This document shows, piece by piece, positions 11,970 to 23,195 of a DNA stretch of 64,000 nt. The translations under genes and the position numbers were made by a program. The number at the start of each line of letters is the position of its first letter. Position 1 is the stretch's first letter. Location: contig NW_023503509.1 in the NCBI RefSeq assembly GCF_014529535.1, forward strand, positions 2,401,247-2,465,246, read 5' to 3'. The notes under the pieces are model-generated. The model searched no databases and had not been told where the DNA came from. It worked only from the letters and a program-made list of their open reading frames with translations. This stretch comes from Bradysia coprophila. Lineage: Eukaryota; Arthropoda; Insecta; Diptera; Sciaridae.

Positions 11970-13575
11970 TTTTTGAGACCGACCGAGTGGTCTTCCTTGG
12001 ATTATTTTTCGTAGGACTTTGGGAGACTGACCGAGAAGTCTCGTTTTTGAACATTTTACGAGAATGAAAGAGACCGACCGAGTGGTCGTTCCTGGATTAT
12101 TTTTCGTTGGACCTCAGGAGACTGACCGAGAAGTCTCGTTTTGAATATTTTACGAGAATGTAAGAGACCGACCGAGTGGTTTTTCTTGGATTATTTTCCG
12201 TTGGACTTTAGGAGACTGACCGAGAAGTCTCGTTTTTGAACATTTTACGCGAATGAAAGAGACCGACCGAGTGGTCTTTCCTGGATTATTTTTCGTTGGA
12301 CTTTGGGAGACTGACCGAGTGGTCTCACTTCAATACAGAGAAATACAGAGACCAAATCAGCGGTCTCATTTTTTTGAAATAGAAAACAACTGAGCGGTCT
12401 CTTTTTCAATATTTGACATACTTTGACTCTGACCGACTGCAGAGACATATGAGAGTTCTATTTTGAACTTAACTTTTAATTATAAACGCAATTTTGTTTC
12501 TATCAAGTTTTGCTGCTGTGTTTGCATCGAGTTCTGTGAACAAGTAGCCATTTCGACGGCGTATTTATTTTGATCAGCTGGTATTGGTTTCGTAACTATT
12601 TTCTAAAAAACTTTATTACTCACATCATTACTGTATCATTATAGTCTCACAAATAATTTAAATAATTAGGTAAAATAAAAGTTTAGTTCTAAAGAGAACT
12701 CTCAAAGGTCTCTACAGTGGATCAGAGTCAAAGTATGTCAAAAATTGAAACAGTTGGCCTCTACATTTAAAAAAAAATATGTTCTTAAAATGAGACCACT
12801 CAGTTGGTCTCTGCATTTCGAAAAAATATGTTCTTGAAATGAGACCACTCGGTCAGTCTCACAAAGTCCAACGAAAAATAATCCAAGAAAGACCACTCGG
12901 TCGGTCTCTTACATTCTCGTAAAATATTCAAAACGAGACCACTCGGTCAGTCTCCCAAAGTCCAACGAAAAATAATCCAAGAAAGACCACTCGTTCGGTC
13001 TCTTGCATTCTCGTAAAATGTTCTTGAAACGAGACTTCTCGGTCAGTCTCCTAAAGTCCTACGAAAAATAATCCAAGAAAGACCACTCGGTCGGTCTCTT
13101 ACATTCTCGTAAAATATTCAAAACGAGACCACTCGGTCAGTCTCCCAAAGTCCAACGAAAAATAATCCAAGAAAGACCACTCGTTCGGTCTCTTGCATTC
13201 TCGTAAAATGTTCTTGAAACGAGACTTCTCGGTCAGTCTCCTAAAGTCCTACGAAAAATAATCCAAGAAAGACCACTCGGTCGGTCTCTTACATTCTCGT
13301 AAAATATTCAAAACGAGACTTCTCGGTCAGTCTCCTAAAGTCCTACGAAAAATAATCCAATAAAGACCACTCGGTCGGTCTCTTACATCCTCGTAAAATA
13401 TTCAAAACGAGACTTCTCGGTCAGTCTCCTCAAGTCCAACGAAAATAATCCAAGGAAGACCACTCGTTCGGTCTCTTACATTCTCGTAAAATGTTCATAA
13501 ACGAGACTTCTCGGTCAGTCTCCTAAAGTCCTACGAAAAATAATCCAAGGAAGACCACTCGGTCGGTCTCAAAGT
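11970..13575. mobile_element. Foldback-type element, copy 2
   Basis: The architecture matches 8,610-9,786: a left direct-repeat arm (about 11,970-12,450), a core (12,451-12,700) and an inverted right arm (12,701-13,575). The right arm shows a dimeric unit of about 94 bp with alternating GAGACCACTCGGTCAGTCTC and GACCACTCGGTCGGTCTC palindromes. The core is nearly identical to that of copy 1. The larger right arm suggests unequal exchange or slippage within the array. Confidence 0.6.
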
Positions 13576-13650
13576 TTTTGTAACAACGGTTCGAAATAAG
13601 ACCTATACGAAGATATATCCAATTTAGCAACACGCGTAAGGTGGCTGGCA

Positions 13651-13708
13651 GTCCAATCCAAAAGTTAAGCATCATTCGGCGCGGTTAGTACTTGGAGTGG
13701 TGACCGGA
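13651..13708 (+). ncRNA. 5S rRNA-derived fragment (pseudogene or SINE3-like head)
   Basis: The sequence carries the 3' half of eukaryotic 5S rRNA in sense orientation: AGTTAAGCATCATTCGGC, GCGGTTAGTACTTGGA and GTGGTGACCG. These correspond to box A, the intermediate element and box C of the internal RNA polymerase III promoter. The first 40 or so bases of 5S are missing, and it is followed by A-rich sequence. A functional 5S gene is excluded by the truncation. It could be a 5S pseudogene or the head of a 5S-derived SINE. Confidence 0.7.
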
Positions 13709-14126
13709 AAATACATTACGAAATAAAAAAAGGTAAAAAAAAATCAAATATCATTAAAATTTCTATCATTTCAGCGAATTATAAGAAAAAATAAAAAACT
13801 GTGCCATCTGTGAATGCGGGAAGAAACTACAGCCTAAAGACAATGGAAAATGGAAATGAGAGTTCTCAGATGGTCTCAGAAAATGTCGAAAAGAAAGTGA
13901 TAGTTCTCAGATAGTCTCAAAAGACGTCGAAAAGAAAGTGAGAGTTCTCAGATGGCCTCTAAAAGGATCTAGAAAAAACTGAAATGAGACTTCTCAAAGA
14001 GTCTCAAAAATATTTTGAGTCTCACACATAGCCAAATCTAAAAAAGAGATCACTCAGTCGGTCTCGTAAACTATTTTGAAAAGAGACCACTCAGTCGGTC
14101 TCGCAAATTATTAAAAAAGAGACCAC
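13709..14126. repeat. Degenerate palindromic GTCTC/GAGAC repeats
   Basis: After an A-rich stretch, units such as gagagttctcagatggtctc recur near 13,858, 13,900 and 13,940. Their spacers contain gtcgaaaagaaagtga. They look like diverged relatives of the foldback and satellite motif to either side. Confidence 0.5.
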
Positions 14127-14500
14127 TCAGTCGGTCTCGCAAATTATTAAAAAAGAGACCACTCGGTCGGTCTCGTAAAATACAGAAGAAGAGACCACTC
14201 GGTCAGTCTCGTAAAATACAGAAGAAGAGACCACTCGGTCAGTCTCGTAAAATACAGAAGAAGAGACCACTCGGTCAGTCTCGTAAAATAAAGAAGAAGA
14301 GACCACTCGGTCAGTCTCGTAAAATAAAGAAGAAGAGACCACTCGGTTGGTCTCGTAAAATACAGAAGAAGAGACCACTCGGTCAGTCTCGTAAAATAAA
14401 GAAGAAGAGACCACTCGGTTGGTCTCGTAAAATACAGAAGAAGAGACCACTCGGTCAGTCTCGTAAAATACAGAAGAAGAGACCACTCAGTCAGTCTCAT
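14127..14500. repeat. 36-bp tandem satellite
   Basis: About ten head-to-tail copies of a 36-bp unit are present, each with the palindrome GAGACCACTCGGTCAGTCTC followed by a gtaaaatacagaagaa-type spacer. The unit length is a multiple of three and stop-free in two minus-strand frames. This produces two overlapping open frames of 119 and 138 codons with 12-residue repeats (VVSSSVFYETDR in one). The regularity explains the open frames and I see no evidence of a gene. Confidence 0.8.
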
Positions 14501-15199
14501 ACAGTCTATTAAAACATTTAAAACGAGACTTCTCATCGGTTTCGCAATCATCATCATCATCAATTCATCAGTATATGAGAAGAAACCAGTCTCAAAGGTT
14601 CGAAAAGAGACGTCTCACCTCCATACAAAAAAAACGGTCTCAAAAGGGGTCTCACATTCACTGTTTTTTTTTACCCGGGCACTTATTGCTGCGACACGCA
14701 AAAGCATATAGCTCACAAATGACAGATGATGAGGATATTGTGAACAGCTGATTAAGAAAATTTCGTTTTGCGTGTCGAAGCGGCAAGCGTCACCAATATC
14801 AATTCTTTTGTAAGTGGATAAATGAACTTGTGTCACACTTCCACTGTAAGGGGTTTTTGAGGTCCCACTCGGATTTTCAAATGATGTGCAAAGAGTTACA
14901 AGCACTTGCAAAGAGTTGTGAACAGTTTCAAACAGATGCAGTTCAGGTGCTTTCCCCCTCGCTAATACAATGCCCAATTGCTTTGATCGAACGAGATTCG
15001 TGGTAAGGGTAGGAGCGCGAATCGATCTTTTATTACTGAATTCAATGAAAATTGCGATTTATACTATTTTCGTTAGGAGTGAGATTTCGAGAGTAACGCG
15101 GCGAAGCCGTGTAGGACAAGCCTACGACGTGTACTGAAAAATTCCACTTTCATAACGATTTACCACCGCGGTTTGTTGTGCCTTAAGGATCATAATGAG
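14501..15199. other. Spacer before unit A copy 2
   Basis: No gene is supported. A stretch at 14,805-14,905 matches 21,795-21,900 closely (ttttgtaagtggataaa, aaggggtttttgagg). The duplicated landscape therefore also shares this block. Confidence 0.5.
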
Positions 15200-15892
15200 A
15201 CGAAACCACAACACAAAGAAATCAGTCTGCAACAATTTCAGCAACTATCATGCGCACTCAATTGCGGCCGAGATACTTATTTGCATAACACGATGAAAAG
15301 TAGAGTTTTCGTGTGAGTTTTGTTGATCAGAGGCGAAGCCGATGGATTTTGCATGTTGAGGGCGTCGAAGGAAGTGCTTGAAACATGAAAGGTACACGAC
15401 TTGCAATGCGTGTAGTTATAACATTTGGTTATCGGCTGCTCTCTCCGGCCGACATAGTTACTTTTTTGGCGGGAAATATACGTTTCTCTGGATAGTGTAC
15501 CGAAAAATTGAATATTTCGATCGTAGCTGCAGGGGCTGGACTCGCTAAAAACGAAACTGAATGAGACACAAGAAATGGTTTTCCAAATTTTTATTCAAAT
15601 TACATGACAAAATGACATAAATTAAATAAAAATTAATTAAATTGAATTGGCGGTGATTAGCGCTCTGATTCAAAGTTAAGCTTTGAATGGTTATTCAATC
15701 CACCTTTCCGTATAAATAAGACACAACACCGTTCTGGCAAACTCACTTATCGCCCACTTTTACATTGAAAATCATCCTTTTTTACTTCACATTTTCCTTA
15801 ATTTTTCTCACTTTTTGTTCCTTTTTTTACTTCACACTTTCCATGAATGTCCACCTCACTTCAAAGTCCTCGTAAATCGTTCACTAATTCGG

Positions 15893-16615
15893 TTAAAACT
15901 CAAATTCAGTGGCCGGCATCGCTTTCTTCTGCTTTTTAGCCTTCTTCCCTTTGTCCAGGTCCGGATTGATAGCATATTGAAATCGTTTCTGCTTGACTCG
16001 ATCGCTGCCGGCTGTAACCTCACGTTGAACGAATTTTGCGCTTGAAGACAGCGCGTGACGGATGCTACTTTTCCATTTATTGGACGCTGTTTTGTCCAAG
16101 TTCTTGCATGCCGGATTCATCTTGTAGTAGAAATCGTATATTTCTTCCACCTTCACCCATTGCTTTCCTGAGCTTCTTATTGCCTTCATGATGTTAGATG
16201 GGTACGTTGCCTGTTTGTGCACGGCTTGCTGACCCATTTCGACATTGCATTGACTCAGTTGGTTTTGTTCAACGGTTTGATGACTTGGTTGACTTTGTTC
16301 AACGGGTTCAACTGGTTGAATCGGCTGGATGACATCACTCGATTCAACAGATTGGGCTGTATCAACTAACTCAGCCGGCTGCATGGCATAGTCATGTTCG
16401 CTTATAACAATCGGCTCCATTACATGGTCCGGTTCAATGGGCTCATTTGATTGTATCGGCTGTATGCTTGGATGACTGTCCCAGTCTGGCACCATTCGAA
16501 CGTTGCATACGTGTGAAAATGGAACTGCTATGTATCTCGTGTTCAAATAAGCGTCGAAATCTTCGTAAAGTTCCTTTATTGACTTGCCATCGCTGTAATC
16601 AGGTTCAACGTAATT
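15893..16615 (-). CDS. Divergent forkhead-like domain protein, last exon
   Basis: An open frame of 240 codons starts directly after an acceptor-like polypyrimidine-TTCAG at 16,616 and ends with TAA at 15,893, so this looks like a terminal exon. The first two-thirds is Pro/Gln/Val/Glu-rich low-complexity sequence. The C-terminal third contains VKVEEIYDFYYKMN, then KWKSSIRHALSSSAKFVQRE, then RFQYAINPDLDKG. This follows the winged-helix order: helix 1-2, a recognition helix like W(K/Q)NSIRHNLS, and a wing ending in (W/Y)xIDP. A basic KKAKKQKK tail could be a nuclear signal. Upstream exons were not identified. The protein is far from any named Fox class I know, so I give no symbol. Confidence 0.6.
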   Translation of the reverse strand, partial: NYVEPDYSDGKSIKELYEDFDAYLNTRYIAVPFSHVCNVRMVPDWDSHPSIQPIQSNEPIEPDHVMEPIVISEHDYAMQPAELVDTAQSVESSDVIQPIQPVEPVEQSQPSHQTVEQNQLSQCNVEMGQQAVHKQATYPSNIMKAIRSSGKQWVKVEEIYDFYYKMNPACKNLDKTASNKWKSSIRHALSSSAKFVQREVTAGSDRVKQKRFQYAINPDLDKGKKAKKQKKAMPATEFEF

Positions 16616-16933
16616 CTGAAAACGAAAAAAAATCTTTGTTCATGCACCGCTCTTTAAATCGCAAACTACGTGTGTCAAACTCTCTAAAATGCTTGCAATT
16701 CCGAATCATATAAATTATCGAGAGAAAAATTCTGAAAATATGCGCTGGTAGGATACCCGAAACATCTTTTTCATGGTACTTCAAGTATACCAAACTGCGT
16801 CATCTCACACTTGGATGCGTTGACACTCGACCGACTGTTTCCATCAAAAGTGGGATGAGTTTGAAATCACCTGGTGAAAAAAACCTCAGAAATTCTTCAG
16901 AAGCGTTGAATAGAATTACTAAACTCGGATCAC

Positions 16934-17889
16934 GGTGTGGTTGAACAAAGTCTAATTAAATGGGCAATGCAAAGTATTTTTTTTTGCTTAATTACTGTTG
17001 GTAGTGATCTCCTGATCATTTTAGGCCTAAAGAAAGAAAAAAGTCGGCGGGCGGTTTTTGAGATAAATTGGAAGTGAAAGTTTATGCCATTTTAACAGAT
17101 CTGGATCAAACATTCTTTTCTGTTTTTGTTTGTGTGTCGGGTAGCTGATGTCACTAGCTTTCCAACGATACCACGCATGCCATGCTACTGACAATATAGG
17201 CATGTTTTTTTTTTCAACTTTACTTTACACATCATTAGGCCGCAACAATAGTACATTACTATGCAAGGGAAGTAAAGTGATATCTCGTATGCAGATGAGA
17301 AAAAGTATCCGAGGGCGGCAGCCCGAGGTACTTTTACTCATCGTGATACGAGATATCACTTTATTTTCCGTGTGTAGTACGACGTTTTACTATGCGAGTG
17401 ATGTAAAGGTTATTGCCTATACATGTAATAGCCTTATTACATGCACCAGCATAGTAAAAAATTTTTTCGACTCTTCCGGAAAGGCGGTATAGTATAGTAT
17501 GTTTTAGTTGGACTGGCTCCCTGATTCTGAAATGCTATACCATTGGTCTTAAAGTCACGTTCTGCGTCCAGAAGGAGGACTAAAAGTTAGATTTAGAGGA
17601 AAACTAAAGGTGCTGCAGTGGCGAATGTTGAGCATGCCGTGTCCAGATATGAATGTAGGGTGGCAGAACAAGGATATAGATACCTAAAAATACTTGTTAT
17701 GTCGCCCTACATTCGTACCTGGACATGCTACACAACCGACACTCCATAAAATTCAATTTATCTTCAAAACCGCTCGCCGACTTTTTTCTTTCTTTAGGCC
17801 TAAAATGATCAGGACATCATTACTAATAATAATTCGGAGAAAAAATTACTTTGCATTGCACTTTTAATTAGACTTTGTTCAACCACACC
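16934..17889. mobile_element. TIR element, copy with nested insertion
   Basis: The same inverted ends as 2,651-3,287 (GGTGTGGTTGAACAAA and its complement) enclose about 956 bp. The extra length is explained by an inserted block at about 17,237-17,620 that includes the hairpin MITE at 17,247-17,456. Confidence 0.6.
17247..17456. mobile_element. 210-bp hairpin MITE, copy 1
   Basis: This copy differs at only about two positions from 32,357-32,567, with no indels. The ends carry inverted TTACTATGC/GCATAGTAA. The centre is a long stem: AAAGTGATATCTCGTAT is repeated inverted as ATACGAGATATCACTTT, with GATGAG/CTCATC and a small GGC-type loop. It is absent from the equivalent place in unit A copy 1, so it inserted after the duplication. 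Confidence 0.75.
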
Positions 17890-18184
17890 ATGGGATACGC
17901 CTCGAGTCCCTCGAGTCTCTAAAATGTACAGAAAAACAGAACTTTAAGTCGATAGTCATGAAAATGCGTCGAATTATTTAATCGAAACGGATTACTAATT
18001 ATTTCGTTGTATTTCGACATGTTGGAGGAACATTTATCGAAAATTTGAGCCATCTCCAGTTGTACTCATATTACAAGCTATGTAAACTGTGTCATGTTTA
18101 GAATTGCAAACCTACAAAGACATATTCATGCAGATAGCAATTCCAAAAGCTAAGAGGAGACACACTTCTGTCGATGGTGAACAT

Positions 18185-18390
18185 GACTGGGGATAAAAAG
18201 ATGAAAAGCAGAGTTTTCATGTGAATTTTGTTGATTCGAGGCGAAGCCGCGGTCAATAAACACACGAAAACGAGACTTTTCATCTTTTTATCGCAAGTTG
18301 TGTAATCGATTTTACATGCTGAGGGCGTCGAAAGACGTGCTTCCAACATGAAACGTAGGGTTTTCGACGCATGAATCATGTAAATGTCAT
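18185..18390 (+). repeat. Dispersed repeat family member
   Basis: This is the counterpart of 3,595-3,800 and the family described at 1,065-1,200. A reverse-strand member lies at 33,135-33,345. Confidence 0.55.
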
Positions 18391-20984
18391 TTTTGTACGG
18401 ACTTTCTTTACAATTAATTTCCGTCCAGACTGCAAAATTTTATGGCCGTTCACCGACGTCTTCCCGAGAAAAATTAAAGGAAATAGACAGAAAAGAATTT
18501 CATTGTTGCGACGCCGTCATTTTGGAGGTTTCAGTATGGAAGTTGTTGATTTTGAAAATGGATTATCTCCGCTTCCTGTGCACCGATTTTGATGAGTCGC
18601 GTTTGTTTTAGATTTCAAGGGAGAAACTGGTGGAGATCCACAATGTGCGACGAAATTCATTCTGTGGAACTGTTGACGTATTGTCTTGGATCGAGCTCCG
18701 TTAGCAGAAAATATTTTTTTTTGTTGAAAAATTGGTTGTTCCGAGCAAACGGAAATGTTTGAGAATCGGCTTGAATTTAATTAACTTACCTCATTGATGT
18801 ATTCCATTTTGAGGACTGTCTTAACACTGGCTCGAAATAAATTACAGTTTAACTGGACACTGACACCTAGCAAAAAACGTCTGTACAGTTGGAAATCTGA
18901 ACCAGAAATGAACTGCGAAGGATGAGCGTTTCAATAGACAAATTAACATCTGAACATAAGGGGAAAGGGAAAAAGAACAATGTAAAATAAATATGTGCCA
19001 AAAAGTGTCGAAAATGTCAATGAATGGTTGCGATGCTAATGACTTTATAGGGGCGCAGCAGCAAGGAAAGAATTAAAAAAAAAGATTTAAAGGAAATTTA
19101 ATGGACGAACCGAAAAATAGTTTCGTACAAGGTGCACAAGGTACACACACGGAATTTCGAAAACCGACACATTTTCTGTTTCTGTGTTTTACTTGAATTT
19201 CTCATTGCTCCACATAAAATTAACATAAAATTACACGCAAAATGCACAAAAAGACCACCAAACGACGAAATAGAAAATGGGTCGGTTTTCAAAATTGCGC
19301 GACTGTACCTAACTATTGTCCACTGTACTATGAAAATGATCGAAAATTTGTGCGACTTCTTCGCGTTGCAACGACAATATTACGGTTAGCATTTCGGCTA
19401 CACAGCCTCTACCACTTTCAAATTAACGAATGTAAAGAACGTAAACCGTTTGTCGGGGAACATAAAGTCATTAGAATGTGGAAAACTCCAAAATGAACGA
19501 TTTGTTTAGGGCGAATCCATTCTCACCGTAAACGTTTTAGTGTCAAAGCTTATTACCTAAGTGAATAGAAATGTTTTTGTTCCATTTTTGGTATGAACGA
19601 CGAATAAAGAAATGGAAATTTTGTTAAAATCAAGTCAAAATTAAGGGAGATATATTGGCGGAGGTAATGTCATGTGTAACCGAATCACATATCTCATGGC
19701 AAACCTTAGTCAAAGTAACTCGAAATGCCAAATGTAACAGAAAGATTTGGCATTTGGTGTTGTTGTGGCGAATAATTTCGCATTCGTCGTTGTATGTAGG
19801 CACAGCTTTCGACATAATTTATGGTGAAGATGAGAGGTCGAATGTCGGGAAAGTATTTCTTGATTTTTCCCTTATTTTCCCAAAAATATTTGCAAAATTC
19901 GTGAAAATGTAGAAAAGTCTGGCAAAATGATTTCCGCAAAATGGTCTCTGATTATTGCCGTGAGGGTCGCAATTAATGATAAACTTAGGCAGTCTAAACT
20001 TACGCTGCACTCGATTCACACCGGAACTTGGGTCCAGTGGATTTTTCTAGATTGGCATTACTTTCAGTGGGTTATCGACTTTGCATTGTCCCGTCTTCTC
20101 TTCTGCCTGTAATGTCTATAGACGGCTCATCCTCAACGAGAAAGAAAAGCAATTCCAACTGTTCCTTGTGAACTATGAAGTCTGAAGTTCTGAAAAGCCT
20201 TCGTCGATACGGCAATGTCTCCAATCTTTGTTGCGCTTCCAGGAAAATAAAACAACTTTGTTGTGTGTGCAGCAAGGTTTTGTATTTTATAAAAACTATT
20301 GAATCAATCATCGTCATAATTAGAGGTACAATGCTAAAATGAAACCTTGCGACCAATAAATGAGTTTCGAATCGTTGAAATCGTTGAAATGTAACACTAC
20401 AAAGCTTCACTGGTTCTGGGTTATACATTTGAAAGGTTTTAGATTTGCAATTGAAAAAGAATGAAATTTTTTTGGTTTTGTGTGAATTATAAAAATTTGC
20501 GGGGAAAAAAAATCCTCGAAGTGGCGAACCAATTCAATTGCCTTTAATCCCCGTGAATTCATTAGTGGGACGAGGCCGTAAAAAGTCGTGCATCTAGGTC
20601 GGCTTCAGGGAATGTATGGTATGTTTCATGATGAGATGCACAGTCCGTGCAGGTATATAATTCTCGTAACATCTGATTGACAGTTTATGAATCTCATCAC
20701 GAAATTTACAACACTTTGACATAAGCTGATGACGCTCGAATTGACGTCGATTGGATGTTCTGCTTGAATTTATCTTTGGAAGAGTAATCGACTCATACTG
20801 ATGTGATAGACGTCTCGGAGTTTGGCGTTTGTTTTTCCCAGTTGACCTACTCAGCTTCGACTAGTTTCATCTCTCGACTATGGGTGTATGTACGACTTAT
20901 AGTAACGGGGAGGTGAAAAGCCATTCTGCCCCGGATCGATGAACTTGTAAATCCAATTCAGAATAACCACCAATATTTGACAGA
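18391..20984. other. Duplicated non-coding sequence with copy-specific insert
   Basis: This aligns with 3,801-6,290 except for about 19,880-20,610, which has no counterpart in copy 1. Frames such as 20,072-20,428 (minus) have no recognisable domain. I see no supported gene. Confidence 0.5.
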
Positions 20985-21640
20985 GATCATGTTGAAATGT
21001 TGATTCGACAACGATTACAGACAGTTTTGTCATTCACCGTTTGATGTGGAAGTGCAGCTACAGACGAAGTCGAAACATTTTTAAGAAAAACTTGAGACTA
21101 AAATGAAATTTTCGTAGGAAAACACGTAGTCTTTAATGGTCCAAATCTCTGATCCACCTCTCGCTTCGAGCATGGATAGTGTGAGTAACATTCAGAGTTA
21201 TTCAGAGGATCCAGCTATTCCGAATCTGTGGATTCTGGACGACCATGATTCTGTCAACACTTTGATTCTGTCAATCAGATTATAACAACATCTGATCGAA
21301 TCGACTCATTGGTTTGCGGCTGAGATAGCATCTACGAGCGACATCTCTCGTTCTCCCGTTGTACTGAGTGCTTTATGTCTGGTGCATCGTTTGTATTCCC
21401 GGTTAAGTGAAAAGCCCGTTGACGGTGTGCGTTGTCTTCTTCTTTTCCTTTCTACATTGGGTGGCTGCTACGTAATTCATTAATTCGGAAACAACCTTCT
21501 GCTACTCACAATAACACTCGTTTGTGACACTTCGCCGAAGTAACTTCGAGATACTTCCTACTAGTTTCGGCCTTGTGATTTTGACTATTGACATTATCCA
21601 TACCGTCATTGCGGGAAACAAACTTCAAACTCGTCGATAG
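20985..21640. repeat. Unit B, copy 3 (truncated)
   Basis: This matches the first 650 bp of unit B (6,291 and 9,787 onward), including gatccagctattccgaatct and gcatctacgagcgacatctc. The match ends near the phrase aaacaaacttcaaactcgtc. The hAT-like, RT and foldback parts are missing. A 60-bp block of extra sequence near 21,508-21,560 interrupts it. Confidence 0.7.
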
Positions 21641-21911
21641 ATCAATGTTTCACGAAGGACGCGGTCTACTTTACCCGCGCAGAAAATTCTACAAAGTAAG
21701 CCACATCTCATACATGAGAAGAGGAAATTTAAATTGAAAATGAGAATATCGTTTATAATGCAACATTTGAAGTGATATCGGTGGGGTGACACTTATTGAA
21801 TATCAATTCTTTTGTAAGTGGATAAAGGGACTTGCGTCACACTTCCTCTGTAAGGGGTTTTTGAGGTCCCACTCGGATGTTCAAATGATGTGCAAAGAGT
21901 TATGGGGTCTG

Positions 21912-21990
21912 GAGTTTGGATGCATATGCGGTGAAATATGGGAACTTAAACAGTTCAACTTCTGTTTCACCGTAGATGCATCCAAACCAC
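21912..21990. repeat. Short inverted repeat
   Basis: TTTGGATGCATATGCGGTGA on the left pairs with TCACCGTAGATGCATCCAAA on the right around a loop of about 30 bp. It lies just downstream of a block shared with 14,805-14,905. Confidence 0.6.
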
Positions 21991-22118
21991 ATGAGACCGT
22001 ATTTGGCCCAAAAGCACATAAAATTACCTTTCTAATGACACCTCACACGAACCCGAGCCGTACAGGAGAAATAACTGGAGAAATTTTTGTAAGAAAAGTG
22101 CAAGTTTTTGGGTTTTAA

Positions 22119-22910
22119 TGACCATTCGCTAACCACACAAGCTTCGACGAATTTTTTTAAAAATGGTTTTGTCTTCTAGGGTCGAAGTCCTTTCTAGGCA
22201 CATATACAAAATTCCAATAGAAAATGCGTCCGATTTCGGTACGCTGCTTTTCAAAAGAATCCCTCAAAACGTTTCACTTCAAAGTTGGCGACACTCGATT
22301 TGTATATTCTTTAGCCGGTATATCCCATGTCAACAAGAAAACATTTAGCCGGGCCGAAAGGGCATCGCGAAAATAACTATTTTCACCCCAAGACATGAAA
22401 ACGATTTTTTGTTCCAACTATATTCATTGTTTCTCGGCACTCCTCCTCTTTTGTCGTGACTTTATCGCCCCTTCATTCCAGAATGCAGTTAAGCACAACT
22501 TCGTAACATTATCCAAAACACGAAGAAAACGGTTGTCTTTTCTGATGTTCAAAAACATACACAAACCAGAAACATTTTATTAGAGATTAGATAACTGTAA
22601 ACCTCCTTGTATATTATACACGTCACCTGGTTTTTGCCGATAAGAAAAATTAATTTTCCATCTCTTTTCTATTTTTCAAGGTAACACCATTATCAAGTGC
22701 AATGCCATCCAGCCACATATTGAACGCTAAACAAATTCAAAATAAATAAGAAGGAAAAAAAAACGTCAGTTTGTTGAAAGCCAACGCAACACAAAAAATT
22801 TTTGTTTTACAAACAATACAAAACCTCATTTCCATCGCTTCGATATAAGATGAATTTTCGTTGAAACGAAGTAAAAAGAAAAAAAAATTGAAAAAAATAG
22901 TATGTTACAT
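22119..22910. other. Non-coding sequence
   Basis: I see no gene, RNA or clear repeat here. The open frames are short and lack domains. Confidence 0.4.
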
Positions 22911-22914
22911 ACCA

Positions 22915-23195
22915 AGGATCAAAAAGGTGTGTTTTAGACCCAGGTTCTATCTTTGTTCTATCGGTACTTTAATGGCCCAGTGTTCATCGAAGTTATTAGG
23001 CATTGAGCGACCGCTCCACAATTCGGTTGTTGTCACCCGAAAGTCGCACACCTATGTTGTGGCTTCTACATTCTGTCGCACGGTGAGATATAGGGGAACT
23101 TTCTTCACTACCACGATTGGACTGTGGAATCGTCTATCTGCTCATGTTTTCCCGCCCGGATATAATCCCCAAACCTACCAAAACTTAGGCTAGAC
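22915..23195 (+). pseudogene. 3' end of a jockey-type ORF2 (5'-truncated insertion)
   Basis: The frame carries a CSSKLLGIERPLHNS phrase, then RTVRYRGTFFTTTIGLWNRL and an HVFPPGYN phrase near its end at 23,193. This is the conserved C-terminal tail of jockey-like ORF2 proteins, where the usual pattern is RTxRxRxSFFxRTxxLWNxLPxxVFP. Only about 90 residues remain, as expected of a dead-on-arrival insertion. The left edge begins near ggatcaaaaaggtgtg, a phrase that recurs at 26,017. Confidence 0.75.

Larger units (their letters stand above)
9787..13575. repeat. Unit B, copy 2
   Basis: This is a tandem second copy of 6,291-9,786, starting at tgaaatgttgattcg directly after the foldback right arm of copy 1. 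Frames are better preserved here: the hAT-like N-terminus (10,655-10,846) and the RT (11,633-11,960) are open. The foldback right arm is longer than in copy 1, with extra dimer units up to about 13,570. Confidence 0.75.
15200..20985. repeat. Segmental duplication, unit A, copy 2
   Basis: This is the partner of 965-6,290. It carries the intact forkhead-like exon, and relative to copy 1 it has a hairpin MITE block (about 17,237-17,620) inside the TIR element and an extra block at about 19,880-20,610. Unit B follows only in truncated form (20,985-21,640). Confidence 0.8.

Noticed and set aside
13651..13708. Functional 5S rRNA gene
   Set aside because: The 5' third is missing and the expected end with a T-run terminator is absent.
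14147..14563. 138-codon minus-strand ORF with regular 12-residue repeats
   Set aside because: It is produced entirely by the 36-bp satellite. A second frame is equally open, and there is no start or splice context.
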